DNA from: Oscillospiraceae bacterium
GTDB lineage: Bacteria > Bacillota > Clostridia > Oscillospirales > Oscillospiraceae
NCBI GenBank assembly: GCA_015068035.1
Contig: SVLI01000002.1
Coordinates: 1-64,000, forward strand
Direction: 5' to 3'
DNA length: 64,000 bases
Positions 28,801-36,804 of this stretch are shown here, piece by piece (the stretch's first letter is position 1; each line of letters opens with the position of its first letter). The notes below the pieces were generated by a model. That model saw nothing but the letters and a program-made list of their open reading frames with translations. It did not search any database and was not told where the DNA came from. The position numbers and the translations under genes are program-made.

Positions 28801-31089
28801 GGTGGCAGTGTTTCGCACTGTCATATCCGCGCCCAGAAGGTCGACATCTGCCGCACAGCGGTAGCGAATGGTGTAGGATTCGCCGGCCTTCATTTCCGGC
28901 AATGTCACGGTAAAGGATTTTCCATCGGAAGCAACGCTGGTCTGCGGATTGTTTACCGTCGTGCTGCCCTTCCTGATGCTCTCAATATTCTTCAGTGTCA
29001 GGCCCGCGGACATCTGGTCTGTGACGGTGATGGGTCCGTTGGTGCCTTCTTCGCTGGTGACTTTGATCTCGTAGAGGATTTCTTCGCCACTAACGCTGAC
29101 CTTTTGCTTTTCGATGCGCAGGTCACCTGTACTTTCGCTTTCCTCTTCGATGACGACACCCAGAGTAATTTTATCTGTGAACGTATAATCCTGGTGCTCA
29201 CCGTCTTCCTCGGTGACCTTGGTAACCGTGGAGAAGAAGGAAATATAACCATGGATCTGAATACCCTTGGCATTCTGCTCCACATAATCTTCCGTAAAGG
29301 TCATGGTGATCTTGCCGTTCTCGCTGTCGATCACATAAGAACCAACCACCTGACCAGAAGAATTTCGAATGTTGCCGCTGTCATCTCGCACGATCTGGAA
29401 AATCTTGGGCAGATCATAGGTCAGGGTGTCCGTGGTCACCGAGACCGTTTCGCCGTTCATAACGCCCAGCTGCTGACCAGTGATGGTATACTCGATCTTA
29501 AATTCGATCAGATCACCTTCCGTGACCACAGCGCCGTTGGGGATGGGTTTTCCATCGGAATCGTACATGGCAACCGCATTGATGTACGGTGTCAGATCCA
29601 AAGTCGCGCTTGCGGCGCGGGCAGAACGCATGGTGGTTCTGGCCAAACCGAAGGTAGTAGCGCCGCCGACGGAGCGCATTCTGCTCATCCCGGCTTCTTC
29701 CGCAGGAATCTGCGCAACTTCTTCCTGAGGAACTGTGGTAACGGACTGTTTGCTGTCACCCACCAGTTCAACCCAGGCGTTTGTGCTGTCTTTGTCCAGA
29801 TAGGGTGCATCCTGGATTTCGTCTTCGTTGCTCCCCTCCGGTTCGCGCTGAAGCTGCGTCAAAACGCCATAACCGGCAATACGCTTATCAAACAGTTCGT
29901 ATGTGCTTCTTGCAACACAGTTCCCGTTGTTACCCTCGATGGTGGTAACATTGATGTCTTCGAGCTTCTCAACAAGTCCAACATGGTCAACAATGCCATC
30001 CTGTTCCCAGTCGAAGAAGATGATATCGCCGGCTTTGGGCACATAATCCGAAGGTGTTTTGTAAAGACTTTGTTCATTCAGCTCATTAACCCAGGTGGGG
30101 CAATACGCATCGTAAGGATAATCCACCTCGGCATAGTGCAGGCAGAAGGAGGCAAACATCGCACACCAGTCCCCATAGGGGATGCCATACCAGGCACCGT
30201 AACGGGTGTAGCCCTTCGTGTTGTCGTTTTCATCGACGATGTAGTTCAGGGCGCTTTCGGTGTAGCTCAGCTGGCTTCTGGCGACCGCCAGCACGTTCTC
30301 TGCGTAAGTGCCTGTCAGTTCCGGCAGCGTCGCTTCCCACTGCTGCGCGTATTCCAGATCCGCAGAGGGGTTTGCATAGCAAGGCAGGCTGTGAATATGT
30401 TCAGGCAGTTCGCAAATCAGCTTCTGTTCATAGCAAGCATCGGTATGTTCATGCCCCGGCTCTGTATTCAAAGGACAGATCTGCCCCTGAACCTCTGCAT
30501 AGCAGCTTTCCGTGTGGACATGCGCCGAGGGGTTCTCTTCCAAACCGCAGCTATATGTAACAACCGTGGTATAGCACGCATCCTCATGGGTATGTCCCGC
30601 GGATTCTTCCATCTGACAGCTCATCACCGTTCTGGTGCTGTAGCAGCTTTCCGCGTGCGTATGGTCTTCGGATTCCTCCTGACCGCAGCTGAGGACGGTT
30701 TCCGTGACAGGCTCGCAAGCTTCTGTATGCGTATGGCCCGGGCCCTCTTCCAAGTCACAACTCAGGATTGTTTCTGCAACCGGTCCGCATTCTTCCGTGT
30801 GGATATGTCCGTCATCCGTACAGATCAGTTCTAAGCGGGATTCGTAACATTCCTCCGTATGGACATGGCCCTCGCACAAAAGCACCTTTTCATAGCAGTC
30901 CTCACTGTGTTCGTGCGCTTCAATCCCGCAGAAGACATTTGTTTCTTTGGTAATGGCAGGAAGGATCAACATGTAAGTGGTGCAGAACACGACTATGCAC
31001 GTTAAGACACTCAGCACCCGTACCCAGGTTCTTTTGCGTTTTTTTCGTCTCAGCTTCATCAGGACTTCAAAATCGAACTTCTGCTCCAC
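25828..31089 (-). CDS. giant CHAP-domain LPETG surface protein, probable pilus tip
   Basis: 1753 residues. A basic N-terminus and a membrane segment (about 23-44, ending YMLILPAITKE) lead into nine Cys/His repeats (about 54-237; C-x(n)-H-x-H-x3-C). A CHAP-type amidase/peptidase domain follows at about 265-410, with Cys309 in YGDWCAMFAS, His369 in GIVDHVGLVE and a later IEGNNGN. About 1000 residues of repeated beta domains, two CnaB/SpaA-like domains and LPETG with a hydrophobic segment and basic tail complete it. The GTG start at 31089 is set by AAAGGAGGG six bases upstream. Being first of the sorted proteins, large and enzymatic, it is most likely the tip adhesin; cell-wall cleavage is possible but unproven. 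Confidence 0.88.
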   Translation of the reverse strand: MEQKFDFEVLMKLRRKKRKRTWVRVLSVLTCIVVFCTTYMLILPAITKETNVFCGIEAHEHSEDCYEKVLLCEGHVHTEECYESRLELICTDDGHIHTEECGPVAETILSCDLEEGPGHTHTEACEPVTETVLSCGQEESEDHTHAESCYSTRTVMSCQMEESAGHTHEDACYTTVVTYSCGLEENPSAHVHTESCYAEVQGQICPLNTEPGHEHTDACYEQKLICELPEHIHSLPCYANPSADLEYAQQWEATLPELTGTYAENVLAVARSQLSYTESALNYIVDENDNTKGYTRYGAWYGIPYGDWCAMFASFCLHYAEVDYPYDAYCPTWVNELNEQSLYKTPSDYVPKAGDIIFFDWEQDGIVDHVGLVEKLEDINVTTIEGNNGNCVARSTYELFDKRIAGYGVLTQLQREPEGSNEDEIQDAPYLDKDSTNAWVELVGDSKQSVTTVPQEEVAQIPAEEAGMSRMRSVGGATTFGLARTTMRSARAASATLDLTPYINAVAMYDSDGKPIPNGAVVTEGDLIEFKIEYTITGQQLGVMNGETVSVTTDTLTYDLPKIFQIVRDDSGNIRNSSGQVVGSYVIDSENGKITMTFTEDYVEQNAKGIQIHGYISFFSTVTKVTEEDGEHQDYTFTDKITLGVVIEEESESTGDLRIEKQKVSVSGEEILYEIKVTSEEGTNGPITVTDQMSAGLTLKNIESIRKGSTTVNNPQTSVASDGKSFTVTLPEMKAGESYTIRYRCAADVDLLGADMTVRNTATVTGKDSDNKELKDHVTVDHTFDVLKKTGELNEDGSITWTITINQAKADISGWTLKDIMRIGNEQVPYTGPVTIRGSSGNIVANNVSLPYKFPDGSTDTYTITYTTTHAFGDGDTIYNSAILSDDDTDINVLTGVVVGTPFTKTGEAEEVIQDENGTYLLPITWTVTIDTTKAPISGGLYFVDEFRGYLSDDMYMTYDQLMEALANFEAKVMPVSGEKLELLSARVYQPGPDTSNEIYGIEDLRANKNGCQSKKFDRFAISLGDKGIPKGHVLTFSYETYGLFPNNIVSTTTFKNRFNLMDQYEVEGRVDYIEGTINATKYGIKYYNPETQGDQYWFWSEIDGGGEGSVTQLDYNKLKDSYLAWAIKLSAPSTFAAQDTITLYEDLPEGVTVKDIRLVFQDKVPTESLTLKDVELGKIYKWEFPLYTAEQYVNWNHQNGKMVSIDVKVTEDGDLEMTFPGEVLETMSQYAAIQNIEESYGYLSIFTQINDDFGWTEKEGESFVYVNNFENRFTIKNEKDAVIDVGSQSQQITKDERDGMIKKTASTEEDNIITYSVVLNAYEKDLIQNSGTLAVHDELTYQSTSAQPLRLRLVPGSVKLYEIRMKSDGSYEKLGEVTANYQYDENSYVQYGITHWSHTIDLNVPDSTSLLLEYSYKASGDRDVKHNVSNTCTISGVGQGNLEGDTKVEIEVKNATAQADITGVMLYKVDANSDGIFLENAKFNIYIWNEAQGKYILVHHPNNGDAIFTTDTNGMIVLDASTMDEEQFAYNTAYYIVEIESPTGYYLGPEPYYFYIKNDDTEKYPSSIPENFTGRALTSGDIIYRQNVSEFTEITVEKYWKDYGGKTVTVTGEEVSSVTLELWQMLQGDPGSAKKFGTYTMTPDENGNWSLTIKDLPKATKNADGTRGTNYLYYIKEVGVGGYALESVENNSGINFGTIKLVNKELEGYELPETGGTGTRLYTTAGLLLVLTSAACLLYIHKKRRREDANSS

Positions 31090-31129
31090 GTGGATCCCTC
31101 CTTTCTTCAAAAAATCATTTCGTTACAAA

Positions 31130-31726
31130 TCAGTTGATCTCACCGAAAAAGGCCAAGGGCCAAACGCGGAAAACCAACTTTCCAACCAGCTGTTCTTCGG
31201 CCACACAGCCAACAGCTGTATTTCGGGAGTCCACCGAAATATCCCGGTGGTCACCCATTACAAAAACCCGGGATTCGGGAACCTGGTAGGGAAATTCTAT
31301 GTTGCAATCGCCCATTGCCTTCGCTTCCAGATAGGGCTCATCAAGCAGCTTCATATCGTCGACAGTCTTGCCTACATAGACGTCACCCTCCGGAGTGACG
31401 TTTACCCATTCGCCCGATTTGGCAATCACCCGCTTTACCAGGATCTTGTTGTTATAATAGAACGCCACAACGTCGCCGCTGTTAAACTCTGACTTCTTGA
31501 TCGACAATACGATATCTCTGTCCGCCAGCGTGGGGCTCATGGAACTGCCGTAGATCTGCAGCACCGGCATAAGCAGCGTTGCCACCAATACCGCAATGGC
31601 GGCCACGGTGATCAGGGTATATACTGTGCTGCGCAAAATGCTTCGATAACGCCTGCGGTATTTCGCCCGGCTCAGCTCTTCTTCCAGCTGTTGGGAAGTG
31701 GGCAGTGTGTCAAATTTAACTTTCAT
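31130..31726 (-). CDS. signal peptidase I of the pilus operon
   Basis: 198 residues with one N-terminal membrane helix (about 32-55). The S26 motifs are intact: IYGSSMSPTL with the catalytic Ser, the Lys in ILVKRVIAKSGE, and MGDHRDISVDSR near the end. Pilus loci of streptococci and other Firmicutes often carry such a dedicated enzyme that processes or aids export of the pilins. It ends 40 bases before the tip gene and starts four bases after the coiled-coil gene stop, so it is within the operon. Confidence 0.93.
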   Translation of the reverse strand: MKVKFDTLPTSQQLEEELSRAKYRRRYRSILRSTVYTLITVAAIAVLVATLLMPVLQIYGSSMSPTLADRDIVLSIKKSEFNSGDVVAFYYNNKILVKRVIAKSGEWVNVTPEGDVYVGKTVDDMKLLDEPYLEAKAMGDCNIEFPYQVPESRVFVMGDHRDISVDSRNTAVGCVAEEQLVGKLVFRVWPLAFFGEIN

Positions 31727-31730
31727 AGAC

Positions 31731-32204
31731 TTAGTACATCCTGCCGTATATACGGTTTTCCGGCTGGTTGCTCTTTTTCTGCAGAGAACTATACAGATCC
31801 ATCACCTGCTGCAGCCCTTCAAAGGCATCCACCAGCTGCTTGATCTTAACGGAGCAATTTTCCCAGCACTGCTGTGCCTTCATTTCCGCTTCCGCCACCA
31901 TGCGGTCACATTTTTCTTTGGCTTCCTGCTCCATCTTCTGACAAGCCTGCGTCTGCCGCTCACTAAGCAACCGGATGTTTTCCAAATAATACTGGCAGGA
32001 ATCCTGCGCCGCATTAAAAATACCGCTTAACTGCAAGGAGGCCTCTGCGATAGAACCGGCATTATCGATTTGGATGGTGCGATCAGCCAATTGCGCCTGA
32101 GTCTGATCCAGAATGCACCGCAACTGCTCATTCTCTCTTCTCTGCGCCACAAGCAGTTCCAGAAGATCCGTGCGGCTGAGTCTGCGCAGTTCACGTTCCG
32201 TCAT
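31731..32204 (-). CDS. coiled-coil protein, first gene of pilus operon
   Basis: 157 residues, cytosolic and almost wholly helical. An N-terminal segment (LRRLSRTDLLELLVAQRRENEQL) with coiled-coil heptads is followed by a second helical region rich in Glu, Gln and Ala with several Cys. I recognise no family, but the layout resembles small DivIVA-like scaffolds. AAAGGAG precedes the ATG. As the promoter-proximal gene it might position pilus assembly at the membrane, which is speculation from context. Confidence 0.75.
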   Translation of the reverse strand: MTERELRRLSRTDLLELLVAQRRENEQLRCILDQTQAQLADRTIQIDNAGSIAEASLQLSGIFNAAQDSCQYYLENIRLLSERQTQACQKMEQEAKEKCDRMVAEAEMKAQQCWENCSVKIKQLVDAFEGLQQVMDLYSSLQKKSNQPENRIYGRMY

Positions 32205-32282
32205 AAAGGTTTCTCCTTTCGTTAGAGTTGCTATTCGTTGCAGGAATTCAACGCTATCTTATCTTACAAATATTTTTTCTGT

Positions 32283-32364
32283 GCGCAAGGGGTTTGACGC
32301 AAACGGCGAAAATACGACGCAAGCGGTTTCCGGTCTTGCAAAGCCGGGAAAAATGTTATATAAA
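32283..32364. promoter_or_regulatory. divergent promoters with LytTR-type direct repeat
   Basis: Plus strand: TTGCAA (32336-32341), 17 bp, TATAAA (32359-32364) for the regulator gene. Minus strand, weaker: TTGCGC (32283-32288), 16 bp, TAAGAT (32261-32266) for the pilus operon. Between them are direct repeats GACGCAAACGG (32296-32306) and GACGCAAGCGG (32316-32326), 20 bases apart start to start, close to the spacing used by LytTR regulators. Confidence 0.55.
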
Positions 32365-32404
32365 TAATGTATACTTTCAAAACAAAAAAAGGGGGGGAAT
32401 CGCT

Positions 32405-33136
32405 GTGAAAATCGCGTTGGTGGACGACGAGGTCATCCAGCTCAAGCGAATACACGAATTGCTGAGCGCCGAATTGCAGACAAAACTCAGCCAAACACCC
32501 CATTGGATTGACTCTTACCGCAGCGGCCAGTCCTTCCTGGACCATTGGCAGCCCGGAAAATATGATGTGGTCATTTTGGACATTTTCATGGGCGGTCTCA
32601 CGGGCGTGGATGTTGCCCAAAAGATTCGCCTTACCGATCCGGATGTAAAGCTGGTGTTCTGTTCCCGCAGCAACGAATTTGCTGCCGAAAGCTATCAGGT
32701 CAATGCCCAGTACTATCTGGTAAAACCCGCCACCCCCGGTTCCATTTCCAATATGCTTCAGCGCTTAAACCTGGAGGTAATTCAGCTGGAGCAAACTGTC
32801 ACTTTGCCGGACGGCCACAACTTGCTCCTGCGGCAGCTTCTGTATACAGAGTACTATAATCACGTGGTAACTCTGCATATGCGAAACGGGGAAAGCTACC
32901 GTCTGCGCACCAGCCATACAACCTTAGAGGAGCTGCTAACCCCGTATGGCTTCATTCACAGCCCCAGCAAGGGCATCCTTGTGAATTTTTATGAGGTCGT
33001 CAGTTGCTCAGCGGACAGCTTCAAGATGTCCGACGGCACAGTCCTCCCCATTTCTCGCCGGAAGGCCAAAGAGATTCAGGCGGCATACACAAAGTTCAAC
33101 TTTCAAAAAATGCGTTCGGAGGTGGATATGGGATGA
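32405..33136 (+). CDS. LytTR-family response regulator
   Basis: 243 residues. An N-terminal receiver domain (KIALVDDEV; phosphoacceptor Asp in DVVILDIFMGG; later YYLVKPA) is joined to a C-terminal LytTR DNA-binding domain (about 140-235; FIHSPSKGILVNFYEV, VLPISRRKAKEI). GTG 32405 is preceded by GGGGGGG and starts directly at the receiver domain; the open frame upstream is leader. It overlaps the kinase gene by four bases. Position opposite the pilus operon, with direct repeats between, argues that it controls both. Confidence 0.92.
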   Translation: MKIALVDDEVIQLKRIHELLSAELQTKLSQTPHWIDSYRSGQSFLDHWQPGKYDVVILDIFMGGLTGVDVAQKIRLTDPDVKLVFCSRSNEFAAESYQVNAQYYLVKPATPGSISNMLQRLNLEVIQLEQTVTLPDGHNLLLRQLLYTEYYNHVVTLHMRNGESYRLRTSHTTLEELLTPYGFIHSPSKGILVNFYEVVSCSADSFKMSDGTVLPISRRKAKEIQAAYTKFNFQKMRSEVDMG

Positions 33137-34458
33137 TTCCATTCTACCGTTTTTTGGAAGTGGGCCTGTTTTCCATGCTGAACCTGATGCCCTTTCTGAT
33201 CATGGCCATATATCCTTTTCGCAGGCACCTGCGCTTCTCCCACGTCACCACAAACATTCTGATCATCGTGATGGCTCTGGTTCAGATTTGCCTGGGCTGC
33301 CTGGCCGCGTTTTCCCCCATCGGTTCGGAAGTAATGTCCTTGGTAAGCACTGTAATCTACGCGGGATTTTATTTCTTTGTGATTAAGGATCACATCGGCC
33401 GGCTGGCCTTTGTGCTGTTGGTGTTTTCCAATTTGGGAAATTTGGTAACCGTCTGTGCCAAGTGCCTGGAGGGTTTGGTTTTCGGCAGTATCGCCCTGGA
33501 GAGTTACCGCTGGTCTATGCTGATATGTATGGTGATCATGCATCTACTGATCACAGTTCCCGTGGGGTTTTATGTGCAGAAGTATTTCACCAGCAGCGTT
33601 CCGATCCAAACCAAATCATGGCGCCACCTTTGGATCATTCCCGCAACTTTCTATTTAACTTGGTATTACCATTTGTATTTCACAGGGCAGAGCGCTTTGA
33701 TGGTCGCCCTGGATATCCATCACGCGCTGTTCCTGCTGATCATCAACCTGGGCGCTTTTGTGGTCTATCACACGGCGATCCTGTTGCTGCTTGAGCAAAA
33801 GAAAAGCTCCCTGCTGATGCAAAACAACTATCTGCTGTCGCTGCGTAATATTCAGCACGAAAATCTGCAGCAGCGCATCAACGAAGCCCGTCAGGCCAAG
33901 CACGATGTGCGCCATCACATGCACCTGATCCGGGAATATCTGCACAGCGGAAAACTTCAGGAGCTGGAAGCCTATCTGGATCAATACAGCGCATCCCTTC
34001 CCACAACCCAGTCGATTCTCTACTGTCAGCACTATGAAACCAATTCCCTTCTCGGATATTTCGCGCAGCAGGCACAGCAGCACGGCATCACCATGGATAT
34101 ATTTGTTCAGCTTCCGGAAAAAATTCACCTGCCGGAAACCACCTTGTCCGTTTTGCTGGGCAACCTTTTGGAAAACGCCATAGATGCCTGCAAAGAGGTA
34201 TCTGACGGGGAACGGAAGATCACGGTTCGGGGAAAAGCCAACAACGGCTTCGTGTTTTTTGATATTTCCAACCCCTATTCGGGCGCTTTGAAAAAATCTA
34301 TAAGCGGAGAATATCTTTCCACCAAACAGCGCGGGCACGGTTTGGGCATGAATTCCGTTGCCCATTTGGTCCGTTATCACAACGGTGTATTAGATGTGGA
34401 TTCCAAAGATAATATTTTCCGGGTTTCCGTTATGCTTCAAGAGCAACCGGATGTGTAA
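33133..34458 (+). CDS. GHKL (AgrC-like) sensor histidine kinase
   Basis: 441 residues. The N-terminal half has about six hydrophobic segments, as in AgrC-type sensors of peptides. The phosphoacceptor His is in AKHDVRHHMHLIREYL, followed by an N-box LGNLLENAIDACKEV and a glycine-rich GHGLGMNSVAHLV. It is translated from an ATGA overlap with the regulator gene, with GGAGG upstream. No AgrD-like peptide gene was found nearby, so the signal is unknown. Confidence 0.92.
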   Translation: MIPFYRFLEVGLFSMLNLMPFLIMAIYPFRRHLRFSHVTTNILIIVMALVQICLGCLAAFSPIGSEVMSLVSTVIYAGFYFFVIKDHIGRLAFVLLVFSNLGNLVTVCAKCLEGLVFGSIALESYRWSMLICMVIMHLLITVPVGFYVQKYFTSSVPIQTKSWRHLWIIPATFYLTWYYHLYFTGQSALMVALDIHHALFLLIINLGAFVVYHTAILLLLEQKKSSLLMQNNYLLSLRNIQHENLQQRINEARQAKHDVRHHMHLIREYLHSGKLQELEAYLDQYSASLPTTQSILYCQHYETNSLLGYFAQQAQQHGITMDIFVQLPEKIHLPETTLSVLLGNLLENAIDACKEVSDGERKITVRGKANNGFVFFDISNPYSGALKKSISGEYLSTKQRGHGLGMNSVAHLVRYHNGVLDVDSKDNIFRVSVMLQEQPDV

Positions 34459-34531
34459 GCAAAATCGGGCAGAGCTGACTTTCTGCTTTGATCGTTTAAT
34501 TCATATATGAATGTAAGAAGGAGAATTTGAT

Positions 34532-34867
34532 ATGGGATATCAAAGAGCACAGTGGCACAGCGGCTTAACCTATCAGCAGCTTTGCGAAACCTGCAAAAAC
34601 CTTGTCCGTTACACGGACGAAGCTTTGGATTTCCGTCCCTGGTATCCGGACGGATACGTAGATTGCCCTGTGTGCAAAAGCCATCTGCGCCATAATGAAA
34701 GCTATGCGATTGACGTTCCGAATCGCCCCGCTGCCACGCCGCAGGAGAACTCCGCCACCGCAGCGCCCACCGGCGGCAATTTCACGGACGTTTTTTGCGC
34801 CAAATGCGGAAACAAGTATGGCGAGAACGATCGGTTCTGCAGCAAGTGCGGCGCAAAGCGCAATTGA
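34532..34867 (+). CDS. small protein with two zinc ribbons
   Basis: 111 residues. Two Cys pairs in the first part (CETCKNL...DCPVCKS) and a C-terminal zinc ribbon (FCAKCGNKYGENDRFCSKCGAK) flank an Ala/Pro/Thr linker. The second ribbon is the common zinc_ribbon_2 type. It has no membrane segment. Function unknown. AAGGAG precedes the ATG. Confidence 0.8.
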   Translation: MGYQRAQWHSGLTYQQLCETCKNLVRYTDEALDFRPWYPDGYVDCPVCKSHLRHNESYAIDVPNRPAATPQENSATAAPTGGNFTDVFCAKCGNKYGENDRFCSKCGAKRN

Positions 34868-34911
34868 TTTACAGGCATTCCATCCCGCTCAGTGCTTTGG
34901 CACAGGATAAC

Positions 34912-34947
34912 AAAAAGCCGGTCACCCACCCGGGTGACCGGCTTTTT
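34912..34947. terminator. bidirectional intrinsic terminator
   Basis: A perfect 16-bp stem (34912-34927 with 34932-34947), with A-run and T-run ends and an ACCC loop, between convergent genes. Confidence 0.93.
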
Positions 34948-35039
34948 CTATTGCATCGGATTTGGAGCTTAGCTTCCGTATCGGCAGACAGGGCTTGTCG
35001 ATGCGCTGCAGCGCACACGGTCAGCCTGTCTCCAAGGCC

Positions 35040-35999
35040 TTACACTGTCTCTGTCTTCTTCCCTTTTTTCGGCAGAAAAAGCGTCAACACAATGGCCGCG
35101 AGGGTCACAACGGTCACAATCAGACCACCCTCAAGCCCGAAAGCGCCACCATGAAACAGACTCTGCTCCCCTACCGGGTTCATGATCGCAAGCGTGGGCA
35201 GCTGCGCCATGCCGCTGACGCGGATTCCAACCAGATTTCCCTGCGCGAAGTTCCACGCGCTGTGGATGGCGCAGGCACCCCAAAGGTCATCGGTGCGCAG
35301 CACATAGACTGCCATGAACACGCCAAAGAGCGTCAAATTCAGCAGGGCGAGAAGGCTGATGCCGGGATTGGCCAAATGCAGCAGCGCAAACGCAACCGAG
35401 CTGATGCCAACCGCGATTGCCGTGTGGCAGCGGTTGCCGAGAGAAACCATAAAAAATCCGCGCACGAGCACCTCTTCGGACATGCCCTGAATTACAAAGC
35501 CCACGAAAAAGGCCAGCAAATAGAGCAACGGAACGCGCTCGGCAAATGCAAAATCCAAATCACCCATCAGCCACAAAACCAGCGCGGAAAGCAACAGCAT
35601 GGCCGTGCCAATGGCAAAGCCTTTCAGATAACGCCCCAGCCAGCCGGACTTCCGCAACCCCATGGAGGCCATGGAGCGCTTTTCAATCTTGCAGCAATAC
35701 ACAATGCAGACCACTGTGGTGGCAAGCGTTGCAAACAGCGAAATCAGCATGATCCAGGGTTTTTCCATCACGGACATCGCCGCGGAAATCGCGCTTCTTA
35801 CATCGCCGGAAACGACGCCGGAGAGAAACTCCGGATCACCGAAAATTCCGATCACCATCGGAACGATCATAATGACGGATGCCGCGGCGTTGCCCACCCC
35901 GAACACCGCCAGAAACATCAGAATCTGAATGATCAGTTTCGGCTGAAACTTTGCCTTACGCGCCAGCGCCGGCATGCAGTTGTTTTTGATGGAAATCAT
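35040..35999 (-). CDS. CPBP-family intramembrane metalloprotease
   Basis: 319 residues, about eight hydrophobic segments. The CPBP/Abi motifs are present in order: EEVLVRG (E-E-x3-R), FALLHLANP (F-x3-H) and HSAWNF (H-x3-N), which form the membrane-embedded active site. Bacterial members act in bacteriocin self-immunity or protein maturation; nothing adjacent indicates which. The minus-strand promoter upstream is excellent. Confidence 0.88.
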   Translation of the reverse strand: MISIKNNCMPALARKAKFQPKLIIQILMFLAVFGVGNAAASVIMIVPMVIGIFGDPEFLSGVVSGDVRSAISAAMSVMEKPWIMLISLFATLATTVVCIVYCCKIEKRSMASMGLRKSGWLGRYLKGFAIGTAMLLLSALVLWLMGDLDFAFAERVPLLYLLAFFVGFVIQGMSEEVLVRGFFMVSLGNRCHTAIAVGISSVAFALLHLANPGISLLALLNLTLFGVFMAVYVLRTDDLWGACAIHSAWNFAQGNLVGIRVSGMAQLPTLAIMNPVGEQSLFHGGAFGLEGGLIVTVVTLAAIVLTLFLPKKGKKTETV

Positions 36000-36032
36000 G
36001 GTGCTTCCCCTTTCTTAACGGATACAATGTAT

Positions 36033-36061
36033 ATTATAATCAGAGGGCAAAGCAAAGTCAA
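36033..36061 (-). promoter_or_regulatory. promoter for CPBP protease gene
   Basis: Minus strand -35 TTGACT (36056-36061), 17-bp spacer, -10 TATAAT (36033-36038). Confidence 0.8.
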
Positions 36062-36108
36062 TTTCAGCTGCGATTTCGCCGCCCGCTCCACGGGCATCAC
36101 GGCAAGCC

Positions 36109-36131
36109 TGCGGCTTCATGCGCAAAGCGGC
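36109..36131 (+). repeat. 23-bp direct repeat, copy 1
   Basis: The 23 bases from TGCGGCTTCATGCG onward are identical to 37689-37711. The two copies flank the sigma factor and its partner gene. Confidence 0.8.
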
Positions 36132-36246
36132 AGCAAGGCTTTGTTCCTCGAAAAAGCTTAACGGAACACATCTCCGGTGAGACCTTTTCCTTTTTCATCC
36201 GTTTAATAAGTGAAAGGACAAAATCCTTTCGGAAAGGAGCAAGTCA

Positions 36247-36804
36247 ATGGACAACGGTGCAAGTAGCTACCGCCGTTTCCTTGATGGTGATGACGAAGGC
36301 TTGGCGGAAATCGTCAGGAATTACAGCGACGGGCTGATTCTTTATCTCAACGGCATCGTGAATAACATCTCCGTTGCCGAAGAACTGATGGAAGAATGCT
36401 TTTTCAAAATCATAACGAAGAAACCCCGTTTCACCGCGAGATATTCCTTCAAAACCTGGCTGTATACCATCGGGCGAAACCTTGCGATCGATCATCTCCG
36501 CCGCAGGGCGAAACTGGCCGATACATCGTTTGAGGATTTAGTAAACTCTGTGCAGGACGAGTTTGAACTGGAGAAGCTCTACGTCGCGGAGGAACACAAA
36601 ATCCACGTTCACAGGGCGCTGAAAAAGCTGAACGTCGAATACAGGCAGATCCTTTGGCTGCTCTATTTTGAAGGATTATCGAATGCAGAAGCTTCGGTCA
36701 TTATGAAAAAAAGCTCCCGTCAAATGAAAAACCTCGTTTACCGTGCCAAAAGCGCTTTGAAATCAGAACTTGACAAGGAGGGCTTTGTTTATGAAGAACT
36801 ATGA
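36247..36804 (+). CDS. ECF-type RNA polymerase sigma factor
   Basis: 185 residues. Region 2 (ELMEECFFKIITKKPRF, FKTWLYTIGRNLAIDHLRRR) and region 4 (LNVEYRQILWLLYFEGLSNAEASVIM) are joined by a short linker, with no region 3, the ECF layout. GGAAAGGAG precedes the ATG. It overlaps the following membrane-protein gene by 14 bases. No self-type ECF promoter was obvious upstream. Confidence 0.92.
   Translation: MDNGASSYRRFLDGDDEGLAEIVRNYSDGLILYLNGIVNNISVAEELMEECFFKIITKKPRFTARYSFKTWLYTIGRNLAIDHLRRRAKLADTSFEDLVNSVQDEFELEKLYVAEEHKIHVHRALKKLNVEYRQILWLLYFEGLSNAEASVIMKKSSRQMKNLVYRAKSALKSELDKEGFVYEEL

Noticed and set aside
28480..30834. 784-codon open frame antisense to the pilus tip gene
   Set aside because: Shadow frame without family similarity or start signals.
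32281..32292. Third copy of the LytTR-type repeat (GCGCAAGGGG)
   Set aside because: Only partial match and wrong spacing relative to the other two.
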